From Acidobacteriota bacterium (GTDB taxonomy: Bacteria; Acidobacteriota; Polarisedimenticolia; Gp22-AA2; AA152), in NCBI GenBank assembly GCA_022616665.1, contig JAKEFJ010000048.1, positions 1-48,790 on the forward strand: a stretch of 48,790 nucleotides of DNA. Reading direction: 5' to 3'. Within the stretch, counting starts at the first letter, position 1, and every line of letters starts with the position of its first letter. The position numbers were made by a program, and so were the translations under genes. The notes below the pieces were generated by a model. It saw only the letters and a program-made list of their open reading frames with translations. It was not told where the DNA came from and did no database searches. This document shows positions 26,786-35,318 of the stretch, one piece after another.

Positions 26786-27469
26786 TTGCGCGTTCGCTCT
26801 GCCACTCTGACCATTTGCGGAAAGGACCTTCGGCAGGAGCTCCGAACGCGTGAGAGCTTTACCTCGACCTTCTTCTTCTCACTCCTGGTGCAGATCGTCT
26901 TCAGTTTTTCCTTCGACTTCCAGAAACTGGGGCTGGGATTCGAGGACGTAGGGGCAGGAATCCTCTGGATCACCCTGACCTTCTCCGCCATCCTGAGCCT
27001 GCAGAATTCCTTCCTCATCGAGAGGGAGAGGAATTGCCTCGCGGGACTGGCGCTGTGTCCCTGCGATCCCAGCGCGGTGTTCCTGGGAAAGTTTCTGGCC
27101 AATTCACTGTTCGTCCTGGCGGTCCAGGTCCTGATTCTCCCCCTATCCAGTCTCTTCTTCGGCTATGATCTCCTGCGCGTCCTGCCCGGCCTCTGTCTGG
27201 TCGTGACGGTGAATGCGGTCGGCTTTTCCGCCCTGGGAACTCTGTTCGCGGCCATCTCGGTCCGCACGCGGAGAAGCGAGTTGCTGCTGCCGCTCCTGCT
27301 CCTGCCCGCGGCGACTCCGGTGGTGATCTGGGGCGTGAAGGCCACTCGGCTCTGCCTCTCCGGCCGGCCGCTGGACAGTTACGGCTATCTGGTTGCTCTC
27401 TCGGCCTGCTTTGGAGTTATTTTCACCGTGGCCGGTGTGCTGCTGTTCGACTTCGTAATGGAAGAGTGA
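26786..27469 (+). CDS. ccmB: Heme exporter protein CcmB
   Basis: LRVRSATLTICGKDLRQELRTRESFTSTFFFSLLVQIVFSFSFD...GILWITLTFSAILSLQNSFLIERERNCLAGLALCPCDPSAVFLGKFLAN. TTG start at 26786; the longer ORF includes out-of-frame ccmA. Confidence 0.9.
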   Translation: MRVRSATLTICGKDLRQELRTRESFTSTFFFSLLVQIVFSFSFDFQKLGLGFEDVGAGILWITLTFSAILSLQNSFLIERERNCLAGLALCPCDPSAVFLGKFLANSLFVLAVQVLILPLSSLFFGYDLLRVLPGLCLVVTVNAVGFSALGTLFAAISVRTRRSELLLPLLLLPAATPVVIWGVKATRLCLSGRPLDSYGYLVALSACFGVIFTVAGVLLFDFVMEE

Positions 27470-28185
27470 TGAGGTCTGCCGTGGAAAAGACTGAGAAGTT
27501 GCTGCGAGGCTTGGAGCTGGTCCTGTTTCTCCTCGTGGCGGCGCTGATGATCCTCAGTCTCTATTGCGTCTTCCGGGTGGTGCCCAACGAAGTGACGATG
27601 GGCGCCGTGCAGCGGATTTTCTACTTCCACGTTCCCTCCGCCTGGGTGGCATTCCTGGGCTTCTTCATCGTCTTCGTCGCCAGCATCTTTTATCTCGTCA
27701 CCCGCCGCCTGCTCTGGGACGTGGTGGCCCACGCCGCGGCGGAACTGGGGGTTCTCTTCTGCGCCATCGTGCTGTTCACGGGCCCGATCTGGGCACGGCC
27801 GGTGTGGGGAACCTGGTGGACCTGGGAAGCCCGCCTCACCACCACCCTGGTGCTGGAAATGGTCTTCGTGGCATACCTGGTTCTGCGGACCCAGGCGGAA
27901 AGCCGGGCCCAGGCGGCACGCCTTTCGGCGGTGGTGGGCATTGTGGGGTTTCTGGATGTCCCCATCATCTATTATTCGGTGCACCTCTGGCGCGGACACC
28001 ACCCGATCGTCTTCAAGTCCAGCGGCGGGCAAGGGCTGGATCCGATCATGCTCAAGACTTTCATGCTCTGCATGACCACTTTCACCCTCCTCTTCCTCCT
28101 CCTCCTGGCCATGCGCATCCGGCTGGGACTCCTTCAGGAGTCCCTGGCGGAGCTCAAGGAGCAGGGCTCCATACCGGGAGCATAA
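27466..28185 (+). CDS. ccmC: Heme transporter CcmC
   Basis: VQRIFYFHVPSAWVAFLGFFIVFVASIFYL, WGTWWTWEARLTTTLVLEMVFVAYLVLR, VPIIYYSVHLWRGHHP. ATGA overlap with ccmB. Confidence 0.94.
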   Translation: MMRSAVEKTEKLLRGLELVLFLLVAALMILSLYCVFRVVPNEVTMGAVQRIFYFHVPSAWVAFLGFFIVFVASIFYLVTRRLLWDVVAHAAAELGVLFCAIVLFTGPIWARPVWGTWWTWEARLTTTLVLEMVFVAYLVLRTQAESRAQAARLSAVVGIVGFLDVPIIYYSVHLWRGHHPIVFKSSGGQGLDPIMLKTFMLCMTTFTLLFLLLLAMRIRLGLLQESLAELKEQGSIPGA

Positions 28186-28186
28186 G

Positions 28187-28336
28187 ATGAAGAATTTGAA
28201 CTACCTTTTCTGGGCCTACACCCTCATCTGGATCGTCTTGGCCGGCTATTTGCTGAGCCTCTCCATCCGGCTCAGGGCCATCGGCTCCCAGCTCCGCCGC
28301 CTCAAGTCGCGCCTTCCCGGGGGAAATGAGGGTTAA
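28187..28336 (+). CDS. ccmD: CcmD family small membrane protein (49 aa; below the ORF-track cutoff)
   Basis: Translation MKNLNYLFWAYTLIWIVLAGYLLSLSIRLRAIGSQLRRLKSRLPGGNEG; starts right after ccmC. Confidence 0.85.
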   Translation: MKNLNYLFWAYTLIWIVLAGYLLSLSIRLRAIGSQLRRLKSRLPGGNEG

Positions 28337-28398
28337 GAGGCACTAAACCTTTCTCCCCGTTCTCTCGTTTATAGAGACATCGGGATCGTCCCCGGGGT

Positions 28399-28764
28399 GT
28401 GTCAATGGGAGGCTCCTTGAGCGGCGGATCGAAATTCCTGACCTTCTGCCTGGTTTCGGGCATCTTCCTTTACTCTCTCTGTTCCGACTTGCTGACGCCT
28501 CGGGAAGCTATCGCCGGCGGAGAGGCCACTTGGGCCACGATCCGGATCTCCGAGCCCCATGGCTGCCCGCGGAGGACCCAGCTGCGAATTCCCGTGGGGC
28601 TGGTGGATTTTCTCGCCAGCCACAGCCAGAGCGAGCCAATGTTCGAGGTCGACGGGGAAATTCTCGATGCTCGGGAGGCCTGGAGGAAAGTCAGGCGTTT
28701 GCCGCCGGGCCATTCCCTCCAGCTTCAAGTCGAAGACGGGAGTATTGAAGTCGAGCTGAATTGA
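28399..28764 (+). CDS. Secreted hypothetical protein
   Basis: Signal-peptide-like FLTFCLVSGIFLYSLCSDLL then a small soluble domain. Confidence 0.5.
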   Translation: MSMGGSLSGGSKFLTFCLVSGIFLYSLCSDLLTPREAIAGGEATWATIRISEPHGCPRRTQLRIPVGLVDFLASHSQSEPMFEVDGEILDAREAWRKVRRLPPGHSLQLQVEDGSIEVELN

Positions 28765-28824
28765 CAGCGGCGCATTCTTTTCCTTCCACTTCCCCCCCAC
28801 CTGCTGTGAGCGCGCGCCGCTGAG

Positions 28825-28863
28825 GGGAGGGATCCTCCGGCTCTCAACCGGAGGATCCCTCCC
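28825..28863. terminator. Perfect 16-bp inverted repeat, terminator-like hairpin without U-tract
   Basis: GGGAGGGATCCTCCGG-ctctcaa-CCGGAGGATCCCTCCC in the gap between two genes. Confidence 0.6.
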
Positions 28864-28884
28864 AAGCAAGCTTCTCAGCGCTCA

Positions 28885-29481
28885 GTGGCTCAGGTATCAT
28901 TCGGCCTGAGCGGTGCCAGGAATCGATTTCGAGGTGGCAGATTGCCAGAGCGAGTCAGGGCCGTCGCGGTTTTCGGGAGCAGCGAGCCCGTGGCGGGAGA
29001 GGCCCTGTACGAAGAGGCGAGACGTGTGGGCGACCTCCTGGCCCGCTCCGGTTTCAGCGTGGTCAGCGGGGGTTACGGTGGTGTCATGGAGGGCGCCAGC
29101 CGCGGCGCCCGGGAAGCGGGTGGGCACTGCATCGGTGTCACCACCAGCGTCTTGCGTCGGGGGGCGGGCAATCCCTTCCTCAGCGAGGAGCAGCGGGAGC
29201 CTGATCTGTTTCTGAGGACCCGGCGTTTGATAGAGCTTTCCGACGCCTATATAATCCTGCGCGGAAAATCCGGAACCCTGGCCGAGCTGATGTTCCTCTG
29301 GGCCCTCAATCGGGGCGGCCTCCTCCCCTCCACCCGCATCATCTTGCTGGGGGACTTTTGGGAGGAAATCCTCGGCTCCCTGCAAAACCTGAATATGGTC
29401 GAAACCGATCAGATGGCAATCACGCGGATGGTGCGCACTCCTGAGCAGGCGGTTGAGCAGATCGCCTCCTTCTTTCGATGA
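28885..29481 (+). CDS. LOG family protein (lysine-decarboxylase-like nucleotide phosphoribohydrolase fold)
   Basis: VAVFGSSEPVAGEALYEEARRVGDLLARSGFSVVSGGYGGVMEGASRGAREAGG...GKSGTLAELMFLWALNR. A TTG start near 28942, preceded by GAGGTGG, is an alternative. Confidence 0.82.
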   Translation: MAQVSFGLSGARNRFRGGRLPERVRAVAVFGSSEPVAGEALYEEARRVGDLLARSGFSVVSGGYGGVMEGASRGAREAGGHCIGVTTSVLRRGAGNPFLSEEQREPDLFLRTRRLIELSDAYIILRGKSGTLAELMFLWALNRGGLLPSTRIILLGDFWEEILGSLQNLNMVETDQMAITRMVRTPEQAVEQIASFFR

Positions 29482-30179
29482 GCGAAATCTCGACCTCCCC
29501 TCCCCCCTCTCCCCCCGCCAAGGGGATTATCCGGGATTATCTGGAAACCATCATCACCTGCGTCATCTTCGTCATCTTCGCCCGAACGTTCGTCTTCCAG
29601 CAGTCCAAGATTCCCACCGGGTCCATGATCCCGACGCTGCTCATCGGGGACTACATCATGGTCAACAAACATGTTTACGCTCCCACCAGCTTCGAGTGGG
29701 AGAAGAAGCTGTTCCCCATTCGCGAGATTCGTCACAGGGACATCGTCGTCTTCAAGTATCCCGACGAGCCGGAGAAGGATTACATCAAGCGAATCATCGG
29801 CCTTCCCGGCGACGTGATTGAGATCAAGCGCCGACAGCTGTACGTGAACGGCGTGCTGCAGAACGAGCCGTACGTCCAGCACATCTACCCCATGGGGACC
29901 AACCTGGACGCCGACGACTACCCACCCACGAAGATTCCGCCGGACCGCTATTTCGCCATGGGGGACAATCGGGACAACAGCCGGGACAGCCGCGCTTGGG
30001 GCCTCGTGCCCAGGGACTACGTGAAGGGTCGCGCCTTCGTCATTTTCTGGTCTTACGAGGAGGAGCGGGACGCCTACCTGCGCACCGGCCTGGCCGACCG
30101 GGCCACCGCCATCTGGTCCAAGATCACCCACCTGTTCACCCGCACTCGCTGGAGCCGGTCGCTCAACCTGATCCGCTGA
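29478..30179 (+). CDS. lepB: Signal peptidase I
   Basis: SKIPTGSMIPTLLIGDYIMVNKHVY, DYIKRIIGLPGDVIEIK, YFAMGDNRDNSRDSRAWGLVP. ATGA overlap with the LOG gene. Confidence 0.95.
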   Translation: MSEISTSPPPSPPAKGIIRDYLETIITCVIFVIFARTFVFQQSKIPTGSMIPTLLIGDYIMVNKHVYAPTSFEWEKKLFPIREIRHRDIVVFKYPDEPEKDYIKRIIGLPGDVIEIKRRQLYVNGVLQNEPYVQHIYPMGTNLDADDYPPTKIPPDRYFAMGDNRDNSRDSRAWGLVPRDYVKGRAFVIFWSYEEERDAYLRTGLADRATAIWSKITHLFTRTRWSRSLNLIR

Positions 30180-30194
30180 GCCTGTCCGGTCCGT

Positions 30195-31784
30195 TCACTC
30201 GAATCGCGGCAGATCCTCGGCCGGCGAGGGGGCCTTGGATTCCAGGTGCCTGCGCCACGCCTCGCGCCGCATCGGGTAATCGGAGCGGTAGTGAGCGCCG
30301 CGGCTCTCCTCCCGATCCAGTGCCGACCGGCACACCAACCTTCCCAGGATGATCAGGTTTCGCGTTTCGACTCCCTCACGGCGAATCGGCTCGGCGTTCA
30401 GGGAGGCCTCCCAGGCACCGATGTATTGAAGGGCCGAAGCGAGGCCCCCCGCCTCGCGGCGGATTCCTGCCTGCATCCACATGATCCCCGCGAGAGCGGA
30501 GGCGATTTCCTGGGATTCACCCGTCGGCAAGGCACGCAGAGGAACCACATTCTGCCGGGATGCCCGCACCTCCGCTCCCTTCACCCAAGCTAACATGATC
30601 CCAGCCGCTCGAGCGCCGAAGACGACTCCTTCCAGCAGCGAGTTGCTGGCCAATCGGTTGGCCCCATGGACCCCCGTGCAGGCCACTTCCCCGGCGGCGA
30701 GAAGCCCGGGAACGCTGGTGCGGCCGAAGAGATCCGTCCGGACTCCCCCCATGAAATAGTGGGCGCTGGGATGCACCGGCACCCGATCCCGGGCGAGATC
30801 GAACCCGAAGCGCAGGCAGGTATCGTAAATGCGAGGGAACCGCGCACGCAGAGCCGAGGGGTCGCGCCCCGTCAGGTCCAGATAGACGCAAGCATCCCCC
30901 GTGCGCTCCATTTCTTGAATGATGCCGCGCGTGACGGCGTCCCTGGGAGCCAGCTCCCCATCGGGGTGGTAGCGCGCCATGAATCGTCCCCCTTCCCCGT
31001 TGCGCAGAACCGCACCCTCCCCTCGCAGAGCTTCCGACAAAAGAAAACGCGGCGCCCCGGGAGCGAACAGTGTGGTGGGGTGAAACTGGACGAATTCCAG
31101 ATCCGCCATCACGGCCCCAGCGCGGTAGGCCATGGCCATCCCGTCTCCCGTGGCTTGTGGCGGATTGGTGGTTTCGCGGTAAAGACGCCCCGCTCCCCCG
31201 CTGGCCAGAAGCACCGCGGGCGCCCGGGCCAGCCAGACCTCCCGGCTGCGCTCGTCCAGCAGAAGCAGTCCAGCACACCGCTCCCCCTCCAAGACCAGGT
31301 CCACCGAAAAGGTCCGGCTGAAGAAGCTCAGAGAGGGAAACTGCCGGGCTCGAGCGAGAAGCGAGCGCACGATTTCCATTCCGGTGGAGTCCCCCTGCGC
31401 GTGCAAGACTCGCCTTCTGCTGTGAGCTCCCTCCTGGGCGAAGGCCAGTCGCGTCCCTTCCCGGTCGAATCGAGTGCCCCATTCGATAAGCTCCTGGATT
31501 CGCTCCGGCCCTTCTTCCACCAGCACCCGGACCGCTTCCTCATCGCAAAGGCCGTCCCCGGCGATGAGGGTGTCTTGCAGGTGAAGCTCGACACGATCCT
31601 CCTCGGAAACCGCCGCGGCGATTCCACCCTGGGCATACCCGGTGTTGCTGTCCGTGGGATCGTCCTTGGTGACCAAAGCGACACGGGTCCCGGATTCCGC
31701 CAATCCTATTGCGGCCCTGAGCCCGGCGATGCCGCTTCCGACGATGAGGGCATCGAAAGAGAGGGATTTTTCGATTCTTTGCAT
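30195..31784 (-). CDS. nadB: L-aspartate oxidase
   Basis: DALIVGSGIAGLRAAIGLAE, GYAQGGIAAAVSEEDRVELHLQDTLIAGDGLCDEEAV, HARRRVLHAQGD-type region, GGVRTDLFGRTSVPGLLAAGEVACTGVHGANRLASNSLLEGVVFG. Confidence 0.94.
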   Translation of the reverse strand: MQRIEKSLSFDALIVGSGIAGLRAAIGLAESGTRVALVTKDDPTDSNTGYAQGGIAAAVSEEDRVELHLQDTLIAGDGLCDEEAVRVLVEEGPERIQELIEWGTRFDREGTRLAFAQEGAHSRRRVLHAQGDSTGMEIVRSLLARARQFPSLSFFSRTFSVDLVLEGERCAGLLLLDERSREVWLARAPAVLLASGGAGRLYRETTNPPQATGDGMAMAYRAGAVMADLEFVQFHPTTLFAPGAPRFLLSEALRGEGAVLRNGEGGRFMARYHPDGELAPRDAVTRGIIQEMERTGDACVYLDLTGRDPSALRARFPRIYDTCLRFGFDLARDRVPVHPSAHYFMGGVRTDLFGRTSVPGLLAAGEVACTGVHGANRLASNSLLEGVVFGARAAGIMLAWVKGAEVRASRQNVVPLRALPTGESQEIASALAGIMWMQAGIRREAGGLASALQYIGAWEASLNAEPIRREGVETRNLIILGRLVCRSALDREESRGAHYRSDYPMRREAWRRHLESKAPSPAEDLPRFE

Positions 31785-31874
31785 GCCGGAAGAGGCTCCT
31801 TTCCGAGGGCTCGGCGGGAGGGTGATTTTATCACGGTGGAGCTCTCAGAACTCACTGTACTCTCGATAGTTAAC

Positions 31875-31887
31875 CCGAGCAGCTCGG
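31875..31887. promoter_or_regulatory. Inverted repeat CCGAGC-A-GCTCGG just upstream of the -35
   Basis: Perfect 6-bp arms in the nadB/DUF4388 divergent intergenic region. Confidence 0.4.
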
Positions 31888-31900
31888 CGAATCTGGATGG

Positions 31901-31929
31901 TTGACACCCCCTGGAGGCGACACTATACT
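31901..31929 (+). promoter_or_regulatory. Strong candidate sigma70 promoter of the DUF4388/kinase module
   Basis: TTGACA (31901-31906), 17-nt spacer, TATACT (31924-31929). Confidence 0.65.
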
Positions 31930-32001
31930 CTCCACGTCTTGAGCGTATTTCCTCCACTACCGCCTCGGCGGCCCCGACTCCATCCCAAGGATGGCCTGTC
32001 G

Positions 32002-33858
32002 ATGGAACCGGTGAAAAACTCAGGCACGCTCTCCGAAATCTCCTGCCCTCGGCTTTTGGCGTATCTGCATCGGACACGATTTGACGGCACGCTGCGAATC
32101 TCTCGCGGGGCGCTTCTGAAGCTCCTCTACTTCCAGGCGGGTGAGATCGCCATGGCCTCCTCCAATGATCAGGGAGACCACCTGGCTCCCATTCTGATTC
32201 GGGCTGGTAAGCTGAAGCCGGAACAGATGGATCTCGCCCGCAAGTCGACCAAGCCGGGCACTTCCCTCGCCCGCATCTTGGTCCAGATGGGATTCCTCAC
32301 CAGCGGAGAGTTGTTCGCCGGGGCGCGCCAGCAGCTGCGCCAGATCGTCGGCAGCCTCATGGGACTGACCGACGCCGCTTACGAGATTCAGGGAGGGTAT
32401 TTTCCCAGGGAGATAACTTCCCTGAACGTGGATACGCGGGAGATGTTCCTGGATCTCATTCGCGACCTTTCCGACCGCAGCTTCGTCTTGCTGGAAGTCG
32501 GAGCGCCCGACACGATCTATGTTCCCGCAAAGGATTCGCTGAATGGATCCGATGGCCCCCGACTGCCCCGAGCATGGAAGGATCACGCCGAGCGCTTCTC
32601 GTCTCCTCTCGCCATCCATGAGTTCGGACAAATGTCGAGCCTCGATGATTTTTCCGCCAGCAAAGTGGTGTACGGCCTGTCACTGTTCGGCTGTGTGGCG
32701 CCGCACCGGCACGAAGAGAGCACCCCGGAAACGGCAACGATGAAGCCTGCCTCCGAGCCCGCCGCACATCCCGAGCCGGTGCCGTCGGTGGAGATTGTCG
32801 ACGCGGAGGATTCCGATGCTTCCCCGCAAGAAGCTTCTCCGGAGCTCTCCCGGGACGCTGAAATGACTCCTGCGGAGCCGGAGGTGGAACCGATTCCCTC
32901 TTTCCGCGAGAGATTCCACTCCGTCAAGCCAACCGAGGAGCACCCCCAACCGACACCGGAGCCGCCACCCCCGCCTCCAATTGCCCAGCCGCCGCTCCCG
33001 TCACTCATGAATTCCCCGCAACCGGCTCCGGCGTCTTCTGCCGGGGTGGACAGAGTCTCCGATGGGGAGCCGATTCGGCTGGAGTTCAAAGGTCCGTTCG
33101 CCGATCGGCTCCCGCCGGTGAAACCCTCCCGACCGTGGGCGGCAGCCTCGATCCTGGGGGGGGTTGTACTTCTGGCATTGACCTCCTACTGGTTTATCTT
33201 CCTCCGGGCTCCCGGAGCGGCGCCCGCCCCCGCGCCCCCGGCACAGGAGGTTCCCTCCAGCGAAACGACGGGCGAGGATTCCACGGCAAGTGGAGCCGTG
33301 GAAGAGGACAATTCAGCTGCCCCGGTGGCGAGCGCGGCAGGAGAAACGGCCGAGGCTGACCAACTGGAGTCACCCCCGTCGCCGCCGTCGGAAGCCTCCT
33401 CCGCGACAGCCCAGGCGCCTGCGCCCCTTGCTCGCGTGCAGGCAAATCCTGAATCGCCCATGCAACCGTCGCCGCCTGGGGTCGCTTCCTCTCCGATTCC
33501 TGCGGGATTTCGCGCCGCCCGCTCCCGCCTGGATGCCGGGGAGTACGCCTCGGCCGCACAGAGCTGGGCCGGAGGCTTCGGCGCCCAGGCTGATCGGTCC
33601 TTCACGATACAAATCGCCATCGCCTGCCGGCAGGAGACTCTCCAGAAGGCCGCCCGTCGGACGCCGGACTCCAACCAGTTCTTCGTCCTTCCTTTTTCAT
33701 TGGGGGGCCGTCCTTGCTACCGACTCTGCTGGGGGGTCTACGAGAGCCTGGATTCGGCGCAATCATCCAAGTCGTCGGTTCCCGCCTTCTTTCTTGACGA
33801 GGGGGGGCAGCCGGTGGTGGTGAGCCTGCATAAGGCGCTCGCAACGGAGGGACGCTGA
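32002..33858 (+). CDS. DUF4388 domain protein with Pro-rich linker, one TM and SPOR-like C-terminus
   Basis: MEPVKNSGTLSEISCPRLLAYLHRTRFDGTLRISRGALLKLLYFQAGEIAMASSNDQGDHLAPILIRAGKL; TM WAAASILGGVVLLALTSYWFIFL; C-terminus SFTIQIAIACRQETLQKA...CYRLCWGVYESLDSAQ. Start at 32002 because the track start at 31897 precedes the promoter. Confidence 0.8.
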   Translation: MEPVKNSGTLSEISCPRLLAYLHRTRFDGTLRISRGALLKLLYFQAGEIAMASSNDQGDHLAPILIRAGKLKPEQMDLARKSTKPGTSLARILVQMGFLTSGELFAGARQQLRQIVGSLMGLTDAAYEIQGGYFPREITSLNVDTREMFLDLIRDLSDRSFVLLEVGAPDTIYVPAKDSLNGSDGPRLPRAWKDHAERFSSPLAIHEFGQMSSLDDFSASKVVYGLSLFGCVAPHRHEESTPETATMKPASEPAAHPEPVPSVEIVDAEDSDASPQEASPELSRDAEMTPAEPEVEPIPSFRERFHSVKPTEEHPQPTPEPPPPPPIAQPPLPSLMNSPQPAPASSAGVDRVSDGEPIRLEFKGPFADRLPPVKPSRPWAAASILGGVVLLALTSYWFIFLRAPGAAPAPAPPAQEVPSSETTGEDSTASGAVEEDNSAAPVASAAGETAEADQLESPPSPPSEASSATAQAPAPLARVQANPESPMQPSPPGVASSPIPAGFRAARSRLDAGEYASAAQSWAGGFGAQADRSFTIQIAIACRQETLQKAARRTPDSNQFFVLPFSLGGRPCYRLCWGVYESLDSAQSSKSSVPAFFLDEGGQPVVVSLHKALATEGR

Positions 33859-33859
33859 C

Positions 33860-35317
33860 GTGTCGAGACGGTCTCGCGTCGGATGGCTCGTTGCCGTTTT
33901 GGCCACCGGGACCGTTGCCGCCGACGTGCTCCATCTGAAGGACGGGCGGAGCATCCCCGTGGAGTCGTGGGAATTCAAAGGCGATAGCATCGTGTTCGAG
34001 ATCCCCGCGGGAAGCGTGACCATCCCTCGCTCCCTTCTGGAGCGCGTGGAGGTGACGACCCCGCTTGCCACGAAGGTGGCGACTCCCTCCGAGAACTCCC
34101 CGGCGCCTCCCTCCGGCAAATCCCCCGCCGCCTCTCGTCCCGCCCCACCGTCGGCACCCAAGACCTCAACCATCCCCGAGAAGCCGCCAGCCGACTGGTC
34201 GCGCCTCTCGGAAGACGCCAAGGAGCGGGAGCTCGAGAAAATGAAGCGAGCGCTCAGGGACAATCCGCGGCAGCGTGAAGAGATCTCACGGCAGCTGGCG
34301 CTGGGGCTGTCGGATCTGGCGGCACGCTGGGCGAACCAGGGCGATCTGGCCGCCGCCCAGACCCGCTTCGGCGAAGCGCTGTCTTACGATCCCCACTGCC
34401 TGCCCGCCGTTATAGGTCTTTCGAGCGTCTACCTGAAGCAGGGGAAGGACTCTTATGCCCGAGCCCAGATCGAGGAGGGTCTGGTTTTCTTCCCGAAGGA
34501 CCCCACGCTCCACTACCTGCTGGGGGAAGTCCATTACGTGCAGGAGAATCTCCGGGACGCCATCTCCGAGTGGGAGACTTCCCTGTCTCTCAAGAGCGAT
34601 CCCCGCGTGACGGCGCGACTGGAGAAGGCCCGCCGGGAATTTGCGGTGGATGAGGGTTATCAGAGGAAGGACACGGCTCACTTCACTTTCCGCTATGAGG
34701 AGTCAGGCTCCATCCCCGAGAGCCTCGCGGCATCGCTTCGAAGTTACCTGGAGGATGAGTACGGCGAGCTTTGCGATCGATTTCAATTCGTGCCACCCGG
34801 CCCGCTGGTTGTGATTCTCTATCCCTCCCGCGATTTCCATCAGGTTACCCAGGAGCCGGCTACGGTGGCGGGCCTCTTCGACGGCAAGATCCGGATTCCG
34901 CTGGGGGGAGTCAAGACGCTGAACCCTCCTTTGCGAGCCGTGCTGGTCCACGAATTGACGCACGCCTTTGTTTTTGGCAAGAGCGGGGGGAATTGTCCCC
35001 GCTGGCTGCAGGAAGGCCTCGCGCAGCTACAGGAGGGGAAATCTCCCTCTCCGGCGGAGGAGCGTTCCCTGGTCCGGGACCTGGCCGCTTCCGAAGGGCG
35101 ATCCTGGTATGACGAATTCAGCTATGCCTCGTCCTTGTCCTTCACGCGCTACCTGTCGGAGCGATACCCTTTCCAGATTTTCCTGGAGGCGCTGGATCGG
35201 ATGAAGACGGGGGGATCCGCCGAGGAGGCCTTGCAGGAGAGTACCCGGGAAGACTTCGCCCAGCTGCAGAAAAGCTGGTTGGATCAACTGGTGCGTCAAT
35301 TCGCCGAGGGACACTGA
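33860..35317 (+). CDS. TPR protein with gluzincin (peptidase MA-like) domain
   Basis: TPR-like repeats, then VLVHELTHAFVFGKSGGNCPRWLQEGLAQLQEG (HExxH...E). Confidence 0.8.
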   Translation: MSRRSRVGWLVAVLATGTVAADVLHLKDGRSIPVESWEFKGDSIVFEIPAGSVTIPRSLLERVEVTTPLATKVATPSENSPAPPSGKSPAASRPAPPSAPKTSTIPEKPPADWSRLSEDAKERELEKMKRALRDNPRQREEISRQLALGLSDLAARWANQGDLAAAQTRFGEALSYDPHCLPAVIGLSSVYLKQGKDSYARAQIEEGLVFFPKDPTLHYLLGEVHYVQENLRDAISEWETSLSLKSDPRVTARLEKARREFAVDEGYQRKDTAHFTFRYEESGSIPESLAASLRSYLEDEYGELCDRFQFVPPGPLVVILYPSRDFHQVTQEPATVAGLFDGKIRIPLGGVKTLNPPLRAVLVHELTHAFVFGKSGGNCPRWLQEGLAQLQEGKSPSPAEERSLVRDLAASEGRSWYDEFSYASSLSFTRYLSERYPFQIFLEALDRMKTGGSAEEALQESTREDFAQLQKSWLDQLVRQFAEGH

Positions 35318-35318
35318 G

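Noticed and set aside
25795-27102. 435-aa minus-strand ORF
   Set aside because: Antisense to ccmA/ccmB; shadow ORF.
30666-31904. 412-aa plus-strand ORF
   Set aside because: Antisense to nadB; no recognisable domain.
32900-33500. Pro/Ala/Ser-rich stretch with many repeats
   Set aside because: Low-complexity linker coding sequence around the TM of the DUF4388 protein, not a DNA repeat element.
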